Assembly: GCA_030374765.1 (NCBI GenBank)
Contig: JARGXX010000105.1
Coordinates: 1,984,001-2,048,000 of the forward strand
Length of the DNA: 64,000 nucleotides
Direction: 5' to 3'
DNA from: Agarophyton chilense
Lineage: Eukaryota > Rhodophyta > Florideophyceae > Gracilariales > Gracilariaceae
Part shown: positions 53,538 through 62,376 of the stretch, one piece after another
How positions within the stretch are numbered: the first letter of the stretch is position 1
Layout of the letters: the number at the start of each line of letters is the position of its first letter
Translations under genes and position numbers: made by a program
The notes under the pieces: model-generated
Database searches by the model: none
What the model was told of the DNA's origin: nothing
What the model saw: the letters and a program-made list of their open reading frames with translations, nothing else

Positions 53538-54326
53538 ATGAACCGGTTTCCGTACCACCCATACATGCGCGGGCATATGAATCGCTACGCGCGCTCCCGA
53601 CGAACTCATACATCTCTCTACGCGATGGCCCTGTTTTTTCAACTGGTCGACCGCATTTCAAGACTGGAGTACAAGCCGCCAATCACATTGGGTATAATCG
53701 CTATAAATATGGTGCTATACTTCCTTCCTCGCACGAAGCAAATGATTCCGTCCTATTTGAAACCTTTGATATCGTCTGCGGAAAAGTACATTTCTACTCG
53801 ACGAGTATGCCTGAATCCTAGAGCTGTGTTAAGGGGGGAACGGTATCGTCTTTTGACGAGTTGTGTAGTTCATGCATCGGATATTCATGTCCTTCTTAAC
53901 TCTACGAGCCTGTTGTACAAAGGTGTAGCGCTTGAGACATCGATGGGGTCGTTTTTCTTTTTCGCGCTTGTTCTGTACCTGGGATTGACTTCGCATGCGT
54001 TGTACGTCCTATTGGCGGTTTTGTGGAAAGGTGTGGCGTCACCGCAGCTGATGGATAGATGTGTAGTAGGCTTTTCAGGCATACTTTTCGGACTTAAAGT
54101 TGTTCTAAACAGCAACCCGCGGTATGGACGCCAAGCAAATCGAATATTCAATGTGCGCATACCGGCCGGTGCAGCACCTTGGGCAGAATTGGTTCTCGCC
54201 AGCGCGTTAATGCCAAGGGTTAGCTTTCTCGGACACCTTTGCGGCATTTTTGCAGGCTTGACTTATGTTTATATCCCATCTGTTGTGGCTAGTGTCTTTC
54301 GTCGAATATCAATGCCGCACAATTGA
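53538..54326 (+). CDS. Rhomboid-family intramembrane serine protease
   Basis: A 262-aa multi-pass membrane protein. The fingerprint is complete: HASDIHVLLNSTSLLYKG corresponds to the H..xxN segment of TM2, GFSGILFGLK holds the nucleophile Ser180 in a GxSG context (TM4), and FLGHLCGIFAGLTYVY holds the catalytic His233 (TM6). About six transmembrane helices are visible between residues 47 and 250. RERYR-like LRGERYRLLTS before TM2 is the usual L1 loop. The short C-terminus and motif style resemble RHBDD1/RBL-type ER or Golgi rhomboids, without the long N-terminal extension of mitochondrial PARL. These enzymes cut transmembrane proteins within the bilayer. A plastid location cannot be excluded, since the first 30 residues are Arg/His/Tyr-rich. 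Confidence 0.88.
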   Translation: MNRFPYHPYMRGHMNRYARSRRTHTSLYAMALFFQLVDRISRLEYKPPITLGIIAINMVLYFLPRTKQMIPSYLKPLISSAEKYISTRRVCLNPRAVLRGERYRLLTSCVVHASDIHVLLNSTSLLYKGVALETSMGSFFFFALVLYLGLTSHALYVLLAVLWKGVASPQLMDRCVVGFSGILFGLKVVLNSNPRYGRQANRIFNVRIPAGAAPWAELVLASALMPRVSFLGHLCGIFAGLTYVYIPSVVASVFRRISMPHN

Positions 54327-54969
54327 AGGTTGTTACGAAGATATTAGCAACTACCTATTGGCTATAATGTTGCATGGACGCAAAGACAAAGTCAACGACG
54401 CATATACCGTATTATATACCCAATCTATTTCCTCCCTTCTTCGGGCTCGTTGTATCCTTTTTTCCCACTTCCGCTTCGCCTCTGGGAGCCAAGGATCATA
54501 TATAAGTTGTACTTGTTTTCTTCGAACGTTATGATGTGAATGGAAAGGGGTTTACAGAAAAACGAATTGGGGCTTTCGATTCACGAAAAGTGAAACGCAG
54601 TATTTCCAGTGCCGCCTCGCTTTGCTTTCTTACAGGCTGCTCTCTGTCCAGGTTAGAAGCATTCTTTGCTGAAATGTGCATATTATTGGGATGGAATTGA
54701 CACTAGTTTCCTGCATTTCGCAGAAAGAATACCTACTTCCAAGATATATTGGCCAATGCTGGTTGTGGAACTTCACTTACGAATGATATCCACACATTGT
54801 ACACGCTCAAAGACGGATCATAACGTAGACCCACACGCAGATGATAGTTCTTTTTGCTCTCAACGACTCTTCACACATTCTATACTCCAGGTGCGGGAAC
54901 AACGGAACATTGGACGGGTTGCTTCTTACGATAAATGCGAAGAGGCATGTAGATAGATTCAAGCCCAAG
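54327..54969. other. Intergenic, no gene seen
   Basis: About 640 bp without a supported gene, between the rhomboid stop and the small membrane-protein frame. A TATATAAG sequence near 54,500 could be a TATA box for it. Confidence 0.4.
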
Positions 54970-55140
54970 ATGGAGCGTAAGGGTCAGAGTTCTTCAATGG
55001 CAAACCTAAAGAAAACGCTCCGAGCTGCGGTATTCGGGCCCAAGGTTCTCAAACTCCCGTTCAAATTGTCTTCGCACAAAGGGCCCGTCTTTGTTCTCGT
55101 TGGTACGTTGATGATAGTCGTACAAACGGTAGTAGGATAG
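54970..55140 (+). CDS. Possible small single-pass membrane protein (56 aa)
   Basis: An ATG at 54,970 gives 56 codons: a basic N-terminal half (MERKGQ, ANLKKTLRAAVFGPKV, LPFKLSSHK) followed by a hydrophobic C-terminal segment (GPVFVLVGTLMIVVQTVVG) that ends at the stop. This is the layout of a small tail-anchored protein, such as minor subunits of respiratory, photosystem or translocon complexes. I cannot name a family. The frame is open further upstream to 54,841, so an in-frame longer start is possible. Confidence 0.4.
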   Translation: MERKGQSSSMANLKKTLRAAVFGPKVLKLPFKLSSHKGPVFVLVGTLMIVVQTVVG

Positions 55141-55249
55141 ACTCTCGCCTGCTCCGGATATACGGCTTTTGCACTGACTTTTACTTTGTATTCCAAGAAG
55201 GACGATTGCTTTTTACGACGTTTTACGATGGTTCTTTGACTGCCGTGCA

Positions 55250-55251
55250 AA

Positions 55252-55283
<32 letters not shown>
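55250..55283 (+). repeat. (GA)n microsatellite
   Basis: AAAGAGAGAAAGAGAGAGAG and continuing GA units, about 34 bp, in the 3' flank between two genes. Confidence 0.85.
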
Positions 55284-55500
55284 TCATACCTTCGGCAATA
55301 CGGTAATTTTCCAAGATGCAGACGAGTAAACACTTGGCAGAATGAACGTGAGGAGAACGAGAAGCGTAGGCACAGTCTTGAAAGGGAGGGACCGAGTACG
55401 GAAACGGGGATTAGAACCCGAAAGATAAAGTGATGTAAGCTGTAGGGTACTCAAAAGACCACTACACGTAGCTAGAATTTATTCGAGTTAGTTGCGGGCG

Positions 55501-57984
55501 TTACAGCGGTTTCCCAGGCAGTTTCATACTCCCGAGCAGAGCTCCGAGCTTGGCTATTTCAGCTTTCTTGCTCTGCAACGGATCAGGAAGAATGCGCTTG
55601 ATCGTCTCAATCTGGCTTCTCACTTCCTCATCGGCGGGATCTAATTTGTGAGCTTTCTTGTATGATTCCAAAGCTTTGTCGTATTGTTCAAGCTCTGCCA
55701 GGCATTTTCCACATCCTTTATGGCCAGCAACGCTTTCCGGCTCAATCTGGACCGCTGCTTCGTAATCTTCTAAGGCCATATCGTAATCCTCGAGTGCTTT
55801 GTAACACTTTGCCCGCCCCAATCGTAACGATGCCCTTGGAGTTTCACTGGGCATCAGCTTCAAATAAGCAGTTTCAACCCGAACGGCGTTCGAATAGCAG
55901 TTCATCGCATCACCAGTTTCATTTGCTTCGAGAGCTTCTCTAGCTGCATCACTAGCAGAATCGAGTTCTGCACGAAAAGCGTCATGACAGCCAGTATTCC
56001 CGCAGTCCGGATCAATCCTTGAAGCTGCGGCAGCAGCCTCTTCATATCGTCTTTGGTCAATTAATGATTCAACCAGCCCGACAATACACATCTGGAATGT
56101 TAAATCACCAATAGCCCCACCCGGTCCTTCTTCGAGCAGTTGCAACGCCGCCCTGTAATCTTCCTCGGCACCGACCGAGTTTCCGCAGAACAATCGAGCA
56201 GCACCTCTACCGCCTTGTGCTCTTGCATTGTCAGGATCCAATTTCAATGCTTCTCCGTACAAAATTATCGCTTCCTCATTTTCACCATCCAGCATCCGCT
56301 TGTGCGCCTCCGCACTCTTCGTCTGAGAGGGCGTTAGTATAGCGGGTCGCGACGATCTTCTCTTCATCGCAGCCGTTGTGCTGTTGTTATCCCGCGAATC
56401 TTCAGAGGCAGCCCTTGAAGGTCTGGAGGATACATCGGCTCTGTTGTTGTTCAAGTTGTAATTGGGACTCCCAAGTATGGAGCTCGGGGTAGATGATACG
56501 GGCGATTGTATTTGGCTAGAAGTCGCATGCTCCGCTTCGTACACTCTTAGTATTATTGTTTTGCTTCGCATCTCAAGGTAGTCTTCAAAGCATGACTCTA
56601 GATCCTCGTCATTTGATATAAGAATTTCATCCTTATCCTCATCGAGGTACTTGATCTTAATGGAACCAACGCTATGCGAGCCTGCAAAACGACGTCGAAC
56701 ATCCAGGACAAACTGATCGTACGCCCCAGGCCCTAAATTCATTGGAACCTTGATCCTTCGATATTCGTTGTTTATATCCCTGAACTTGAATGATGCGACG
56801 GGAGTGTCTGGAGGAATCATTCGGCCGCGAGAGCTCGACGAAAGGGTGCTGGAGGGATCTGACGGGCGATAACTAAAATGCCTTCGTGAGGATGACGAGA
56901 GTGTTGGATGTGAGTAATAACTGGGAATGTTTCGAGGTGGTGATTGCAAGGTTGGGATGCGGTGAAATCGGTCGTCAGGAACGAATTCGCTCTGGGCGTA
57001 GGAGTTAGAAAATAGACTGCTGAATATGCTGGTAATGCCGCCTCTGCCCCGAACGGCAGCTTGGCTATAGGGTGTTCCAGGTTTCTGAGATAATGCACGA
57101 GAAGAATCATCAGCGGCAGTTTGAAGACCGAGCAGTGTTTCGCTGGCCAATTGAAGAACATCTACCAATCCTACAACGAGACGAGTATTATCCTCAATGA
57201 CCGGTAGGTGACGGAATCCACAAGCCTGCATGCGCTGAAGCGATTCCAAAATAGTGTAGTCTGGACTTGCCGAGTCCGGATTCTTAGTCATGACTTGTGT
57301 GAGCAGGGTGGAGTATGGATTCAAACCCTTCGCAACGACCCTGCTCGCAACATCGCGGCAAGTAAAGATACCCTCCAAAGCGTTGTTTTTGTCAACGATT
57401 ACAATCGCGGCAAGGCGTTCCCGGACAAGAGTCTCACACGCCTCCACCACGCTGTGGTCGGCACTGAGGGTCGCAAAATTAGAACGCTCAACAATGGGTC
57501 GCAAGGTAGGTTTCTCAATGGTTTCACGTGCTGCTCGCATAAATTCAAAGCCTCGACGAGAAGGAATCATGGAATAAGACACCTGCAGTCTTGTAATTGC
57601 ATCGTACGCCAGGTTGAGCACATTGACAATACCAAGCACCGATGCGTTTTCAGGATGAACAATTGGGATATGACGAAAACGGCCTTCACGCATGAGACTC
57701 AAAGCGTTTGCGGGCGACTCGGAGGGAGGCAGAGTGATTGGTCGCACGGTCATTATCTGCGACACTTTGGTATTATCCATATTTTCGCCCCTTGATATGC
57801 ACTTGGCAACATCGCGACTGGTTGCTATACCGACCAAAGCGCTGGTGGCGGTGGATAGAACAGCGACGGCATCGACGCGCCCGTCTGCAAGCGTCTTTGA
57901 CAGCGTTACGACAGATGCATCTTCGCGTAAGGTAACGCACGGACCGCTGCGCGAAACCACATCTCCCAGAGAACGGATGGACAT
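55501..57984 (-). CDS. CBS(x4)-PB1-TPR protein
   Basis: 827 aa with ATG start and TAA stop. Four CBS domains lie at about 10-65, 75-130, 168-225 and 232-290, each with the beta-GIxTxRDV or GIVxVLxL ending (GIATSRDVA, GIVNVLNLA, GIFTCRDVA, GLVDVLQLA). A Ser-rich linker (300-395) precedes a PB1 domain at about 398-485, with the OPCA-type acidic motif YLDEDKDEILISNDEDLESCF. From about 550 to 810 there are TPR repeats, several matching the A..G..Y..AL..Y..AL..P pattern (GENEEAIILYGEALKLDPDN, KALEDYDMALEDYEAAVQIEPE). CBS pairs usually bind adenine nucleotides and PB1 mediates hetero-oligomers. CBS-CBS-PB1 proteins are known from plants (CBSCBSPB) and fungi. The added TPR array suggests a chaperone or scaffold interface. 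It is probably soluble, as no transmembrane segment is seen. Confidence 0.88.
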   Translation of the reverse strand: MSIRSLGDVVSRSGPCVTLREDASVVTLSKTLADGRVDAVAVLSTATSALVGIATSRDVAKCISRGENMDNTKVSQIMTVRPITLPPSESPANALSLMREGRFRHIPIVHPENASVLGIVNVLNLAYDAITRLQVSYSMIPSRRGFEFMRAARETIEKPTLRPIVERSNFATLSADHSVVEACETLVRERLAAIVIVDKNNALEGIFTCRDVASRVVAKGLNPYSTLLTQVMTKNPDSASPDYTILESLQRMQACGFRHLPVIEDNTRLVVGLVDVLQLASETLLGLQTAADDSSRALSQKPGTPYSQAAVRGRGGITSIFSSLFSNSYAQSEFVPDDRFHRIPTLQSPPRNIPSYYSHPTLSSSSRRHFSYRPSDPSSTLSSSSRGRMIPPDTPVASFKFRDINNEYRRIKVPMNLGPGAYDQFVLDVRRRFAGSHSVGSIKIKYLDEDKDEILISNDEDLESCFEDYLEMRSKTIILRVYEAEHATSSQIQSPVSSTPSSILGSPNYNLNNNRADVSSRPSRAASEDSRDNNSTTAAMKRRSSRPAILTPSQTKSAEAHKRMLDGENEEAIILYGEALKLDPDNARAQGGRGAARLFCGNSVGAEEDYRAALQLLEEGPGGAIGDLTFQMCIVGLVESLIDQRRYEEAAAAASRIDPDCGNTGCHDAFRAELDSASDAAREALEANETGDAMNCYSNAVRVETAYLKLMPSETPRASLRLGRAKCYKALEDYDMALEDYEAAVQIEPESVAGHKGCGKCLAELEQYDKALESYKKAHKLDPADEEVRSQIETIKRILPDPLQSKKAEIAKLGALLGSMKLPGKPL

Positions 57985-58585
57985 GTTTCTTCAAGCAGCG
58001 CTCAGCGGATGCGGCGGAGGCCTCGTCAATCGAAATGAGTTCTGGACGGAGGAGTTGTCGTCAACATGGGTTGGCCAACGAGCGGGAGCAAAATACCTTT
58101 CACCACCACTTCTCCCGCTCCCGTCCAGTCACCAGATTCAACTTTTGTCTCCAAAACGCAAGTTGTGCATGCGAGAAGCTGTAAGCCTCTGCCTCTGTCA
58201 TGGGACAGCTCATCCGACACGGTGTGTTTAAATTTTAAACTTAAAACTAATATTTCGATTCATTGCTTGGCGTTTAACATTTAAAAATGGTTGCTAGGTG
58301 TTATCTTTCCTCGCCGCCATCGTCGCAAACTTTTGTGTCGCAGCATATTATGCCTTCGTAGTATCCATCCGTTACATCTACAATGAGCAGTTTTTAGACT
58401 GGCTGTCAGTAGGAGGGGATATACATTTGTGCGTATGGGGATCACCATGAACACTTACAGTTCTGCGATACCAATTCAAGAGCCGTCCGGAGCCCACAAC
58501 CCGTTTCAAAGAGAAGGGCGTTGGCCTGACATTAGAAGCGCGGACAGGAAGTATTCACCAATCGTTTTCCCCTCGCGACTCCGCC
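57985..58585. promoter_or_regulatory. Divergent promoter region of the CBS-PB1-TPR and kinase genes
   Basis: About 600 bp between two divergent start codons. An AT-rich patch with TTTAAATTTTAAACTTAAAA lies at about 58,226-58,246. No defined element can be assigned. Confidence 0.4.
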
Positions 58586-59983
58586 ATGGAAGCTTATTTC
58601 GCTTTTATCGTGCATCCTCAAAGCGGTGATGTTCTCACCGACAACAACAACAGGCTGCCCACCGTGCTACATGGAGACCCTGCTTTTGACCTGAACAAAC
58701 TTTGCACCAGTGTGCAAAACGTTATCAACGACGTCTACAGCCTGATTCTCCTACGAACAGAGTGCGAGGTCCTCGCAGGTCGCGCTCATCAAGATCAAAG
58801 CACCGTGATCCCCAAGTATGTGAACAAGCTTCTCATATTTGAGATTGTATCCGAAGATTTGGTCTCAGCTCCAAAAGGATTTACATGGCTTCCAAAGGAA
58901 AAATGCTCTTCTGTCGTTGTTGATCCGAAAGTTTTGTCTGTCTGTGAGTTTACGAAAAAGTACGAAACATTGGGACTGTTGGTCAACTGGGACCGCCTCC
59001 ATCCATTCTCACGCCCTGGGTGGTTTGAAGAGGTGGCTTCGTGGATTCGAACTAGAGCATTCTTTCATAATTTGTGCATCAACGATATCCAACAGGCCTC
59101 GAGAAGAGATAATGGATGTGTACTGCGCGCCACAAGTTCATGTGGCTCAGTTCTGTATTTCAAACAAGTCGGGCCCAATGTTTTCTTTGACGAAGTTCGC
59201 AATTCAATGCTTTTATCAACATTCATGTCCAACTACTTTACAAGGCCAATAGAGGTAGACACCGACAGAAAATGGATTCTGCGAAAGGATCAGGGCACGC
59301 CGTTTTCAGTGGCTTCATGTTCCATGAAAACAAATCCAGACCTCTTTCAAAGGGTGCTCAGGAAATGGGGGACGATCCAACAGCAGTCGATTCCGTTGAC
59401 CGACAAGCTGGTTGAGTCTGGTATGGATTTAATGGATTCGGCGAAGCTGCATGTCGCAATGGAGGAGTTGGTATCCGACGCTGGCTGGTGCTCTGTGCTT
59501 GCTGAAGAACTTGCCAGCGCAGGGGATGCTGTTGGATTGGACTATGTAAAGGCGAACAAACTACTGCTTGCGCAGACTAGACGATTATGGGACAGAGCAG
59601 CTATGTACAATATCCCAATGGCACTGGTTCACGGGGATTTGTCTCCAGCTAATGTTATGATTGACGAGGGGGATGAGGTAAGCTTTATCGATTTTGGCTC
59701 AACATGCGTCTCGATGCCGTTGAGAGATGCGGTGTCCCTTGCCTCCTCGTGCGGTGCCAAGGAGGACGATCTGCAGCACTATTTTGAGATGTGGACAGAG
59801 TACGAGAGCGTCGACAGGACAAAGGAATTGTACCGAGTGTTGTGCAGCTTAAAGCGTTTGGATTCGGCGCGTGTATTGTACAAGCAATACCTCACTGCGG
59901 AACAGAGCCAACGAGTGTGCAGCCTTTCAAACTTGCGTACATGCATTCGCTTTTTGTTGAAATGGCTCAGGACGTGTCTGTGA
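58586..59983 (+). CDS. APH/choline-kinase-like phosphotransferase with N-terminal extra domain
   Basis: 465 aa starting at an ATG in a good context (CCGCCATGG). The C-terminal half carries the aminoglycoside-phosphotransferase core: LVHGDLSPANVMI (catalytic loop HGDxxxxN, His349, Asp351, Asn356) and FIDFGS (metal-binding Asp369). Lys in VLYFKQVGPN (about 195) may be the N-lobe ATP-binding lysine. Residues 1-150 (AYFAFIVHP, LLIFEIVSEDL, FTWLPKEK) look like an alpha/beta domain somewhat like a Nudix fold but without its catalytic box. Some bacteria and algae have such phosphotransferases with an N-terminal Nudix-like half. The substrate is unknown: small amino-alcohols, sugars or homoserine are all possible. 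Confidence 0.75.
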   Translation: MEAYFAFIVHPQSGDVLTDNNNRLPTVLHGDPAFDLNKLCTSVQNVINDVYSLILLRTECEVLAGRAHQDQSTVIPKYVNKLLIFEIVSEDLVSAPKGFTWLPKEKCSSVVVDPKVLSVCEFTKKYETLGLLVNWDRLHPFSRPGWFEEVASWIRTRAFFHNLCINDIQQASRRDNGCVLRATSSCGSVLYFKQVGPNVFFDEVRNSMLLSTFMSNYFTRPIEVDTDRKWILRKDQGTPFSVASCSMKTNPDLFQRVLRKWGTIQQQSIPLTDKLVESGMDLMDSAKLHVAMEELVSDAGWCSVLAEELASAGDAVGLDYVKANKLLLAQTRRLWDRAAMYNIPMALVHGDLSPANVMIDEGDEVSFIDFGSTCVSMPLRDAVSLASSCGAKEDDLQHYFEMWTEYESVDRTKELYRVLCSLKRLDSARVLYKQYLTAEQSQRVCSLSNLRTCIRFLLKWLRTCL

Positions 59984-60644
59984 AGGTCATCCGGTGTATC
60001 GGTATCCACGCTACTTGCTTTCCTTCTTGTCACCAGCTATTGTTCCTTACGTGCAGAAACATGTGGTTGTACCGCGCCACGCAAGACGATTGGCAATCAC
60101 CCGGAGCGGAACTGCGTTTTAACGGCAGCCATTTAGATCCCCGGTACGAAACAGCGCTAAAGAAACAGCCCTCCCTCTTTTATGTTCAACAACTGACAAA
60201 CTGTTTAGGCACGTGCTGCGGAACATGCTCCGGATGGCCCGGATGCATTACCGAGGCGGACTTGGGAAATTTTCAACGCCGCCGAAATTTGGCGCTGGAA
60301 ACAAATGCCATATTGCTGACATGCGTGCAGGCCCAGATCGAACAGATCAAGGGCGCGAAGGTGATCTCGAGCGCCCACTGGCCCAACTGGAGCCGTTGCA
60401 GTTGAGGTCTGCCCGTTGTGTCGTCATCGTCATCTCACAAGTAGCTACTGTAGGTAGAGTCATCGTGTCTAGTAAAGTGTTATTTTTGCGGCTTTCAAAT
60501 TGCGGAAGCTCGCTCGCCAGCGTGTTGTGGCATTTGTTTGCGATTGGTGTTGGTTTTCGTGTGTGCGTCGTGCTCAGATTTCCAAGAGAGAGAGAGAGTG
60601 TGTGCGTGTGTGTGCGTGTGCGTGTGTGTGTGTCTCACAGCAAA
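59984..60644. other. Intergenic / 5' UTR of the PPOX gene
   Basis: About 660 bp. An open frame continues upstream of the PPOX ATG but lacks family similarity, and I do not count it. A (GT)n run lies just before the start codon. Confidence 0.5.
60594..60633 (+). repeat. (GA)/(GT)n microsatellite before PPOX
   Basis: GAGAGAGAG is followed by GTGTGTGCGTGTGTG and similar GT/GC units, ending about 12 bp before the ATG at 60,645. It lies in the 5' UTR and could vary in length. Confidence 0.85.
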
Positions 60645-62288
60645 ATGGCGTTTGTGACCTTCATCGCTCCAAGCGCTTTACCCAGTCAGTACCGTGGCCA
60701 TCACATTCCGGGGACGAATCGCGCGTTGCCGCATGTGACCGCGACAAGGCGTCGTCGCGCGCGAATGACCGTGGCAGACCGCTCGTCCGCGCCGGCTCAA
60801 GCGAAAGACACATTGCGCGTTGACGTGTTGGTGATTGGAACGGGCATATCAGGAAGCTCGCTGTCGTTCAACTTGCACAAGTACCACCCCGATTTGAAGG
60901 TGCTCACCACCGAGGCACGCTCCGTCGTGGGCGGCAACGTCATCTCACGCAAGGAAAATGGGTACATTTGGGAAGAAGGCCCCAACACATTTCAACCGTC
61001 GGAGGCCATCATGCGACTGGCTGTTGACGTGGGTCTGAAGGATGATCTAGTGCTGGCCGACTCTACGCTGCCGCGATTCGTGTACTGGGATGACAAACTG
61101 TTTGCGTTGCCACTCGGTCCGCAGGACATTCCCACGTTCCGGTTGCTATCCGTGGCGGGAGCGATTCGCGCCGGGCTGGGCGCGCTGGGGTTTGTGCTGC
61201 CGGCGCCGAGGGGCGAAGAGAGTGTAAAGGACTTTATCACGCGCCATCTCGGACGCGAAGTGTATGAAAAGATGATCGACCCGTTTGTGAGCGGGGTGTA
61301 CGCCGGAGATGCGTCCAAACTGTCGATGCAATCGGCGTTCAAGAAGATCTTCGCGCTGACCAAGCTGGGCGGCACCCAAGGCATTCTGGAGGGCGGGATC
61401 ATCCGGGTGGGCGAGAAGAAGCGCGAGCGCGAGCGAAAGCCGCCGGCAGCGGAGCTGCCCACGTGGAAAGGTGGGGCACTGGGGAGCTTTCGCGAGGGGT
61501 TGGGGATGCTTCCCGACGCGATCCAACGGCAGCTCGGGGACAAGATTCAGATGGGGTGGCGGTTGGTGGAGGTGGAGCGCGCGGAAGACGGGCTGTACCG
61601 GGGAGTGTTTGAGACGGGTGAGGGGCGGAGGGAGGTGTTGACGCGGGCAATTGCGATGACGACGCCGGCGGGCGTGGCGGCATCGGCGTTGAAGGGGCTG
61701 GCGCCGGGGGTGGAGGCGCTGAACGAGGTGTACTACCCGACGGTGTGGAGCGTGACGCTGGGGTACCCCAAGTGGGCATTCAAGGAGCCGTTGCGCGGGT
61801 TTGGAAACTTGATTCCGCGCAAGTTGGGCATCCGGACGCTGGGGACGATCTGGTCGAGCGTGCTGTTCCCGGGGCGGGCGCCCGACGACATGGAGCTGCT
61901 GCTATCGTACATTGGGGGCGCGCAGGACGAGGGCATCAAGGAAATGGACGAGGCGGAGGTGGTGCGCGCAGTGCACGCGGACGTGAAGCGCATTTTGCTG
62001 AAGACAGAGGCCACGGTGGAACCGGTGGTGGTAGGGGCGCGGCGGTGGGCGCGGGCGATTCCGCAGTACAACGTGGGACACGAGAAAGTGGTGGGGCGCG
62101 CGTTGGAGGCGGTTCGACAGCACGAAGGGGTGTTTCTGGGCGGCAACTACGTGCACGGGGTGGCGTTTGGGGACTGCGTGGTGTGGGGGAGCGAAAGCGC
62201 AGGCCGCATTGCGGAGTTTGTGCGCGGGCGGGCGGGGGCGGCGGAGACGGCGGAGGCAGCGGGGGCGACGGTGACGGTGACGGGATGA
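60645..62288 (+). CDS. PPOX: Protoporphyrinogen IX oxidase, plastid-type (HemY family)
   Basis: 547 aa from the ATG at 60,645. Residues 1-55 form a Ser/Thr/Arg-rich leader (MAFVTFIAPSALPSQ...ATRRRRARM) typical of plastid import. VDVLVIGTGISGSSLSFNL at about 58-76 is the FAD-binding GxGxxG Rossmann motif, followed by EARSVVGGNV and EEGPNTFQPS, which are signatures of protoporphyrinogen oxidase. FVSGVYAGDASKLSM and the C-terminal LGGNYVHGVAFGDCV (second FAD contact) complete the family pattern. The enzyme oxidises protoporphyrinogen IX to protoporphyrin IX, the last shared step of haem and chlorophyll synthesis, and is the target of diphenyl-ether herbicides. GC content is much higher than in the left half of the window. 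It converges with the MoaA gene, leaving only 88 bp between stop codons. Confidence 0.97.
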   Translation: MAFVTFIAPSALPSQYRGHHIPGTNRALPHVTATRRRRARMTVADRSSAPAQAKDTLRVDVLVIGTGISGSSLSFNLHKYHPDLKVLTTEARSVVGGNVISRKENGYIWEEGPNTFQPSEAIMRLAVDVGLKDDLVLADSTLPRFVYWDDKLFALPLGPQDIPTFRLLSVAGAIRAGLGALGFVLPAPRGEESVKDFITRHLGREVYEKMIDPFVSGVYAGDASKLSMQSAFKKIFALTKLGGTQGILEGGIIRVGEKKRERERKPPAAELPTWKGGALGSFREGLGMLPDAIQRQLGDKIQMGWRLVEVERAEDGLYRGVFETGEGRREVLTRAIAMTTPAGVAASALKGLAPGVEALNEVYYPTVWSVTLGYPKWAFKEPLRGFGNLIPRKLGIRTLGTIWSSVLFPGRAPDDMELLLSYIGGAQDEGIKEMDEAEVVRAVHADVKRILLKTEATVEPVVVGARRWARAIPQYNVGHEKVVGRALEAVRQHEGVFLGGNYVHGVAFGDCVVWGSESAGRIAEFVRGRAGAAETAEAAGATVTVTG

Positions 62289-62312
62289 CTATTTTTTTTT
62301 TCTCTGGTAAAG

Positions 62313-62370
62313 CAGTGGTAGCGAGCAGTGGTAGCGAGCAGTGGTAGCGAGCAGTGGTAGCGAGCAGTGA
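62313..62370 (+). repeat. 13-bp tandem repeat between PPOX and MoaA genes
   Basis: About four and a half units of GTGGTAGCGAGCA lie in the 88-bp gap between convergent stop codons, so both 3' UTRs must include it. Confidence 0.85.
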
Positions 62371-62376
62371 TAGCGA

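Noticed and set aside
60213-60644. N-terminal extension of PPOX by 144 codons
   Set aside because: The frame happens to be open, but it passes through a GT microsatellite and lacks family similarity. The ATG at 60,645 begins a normal plastid leader.
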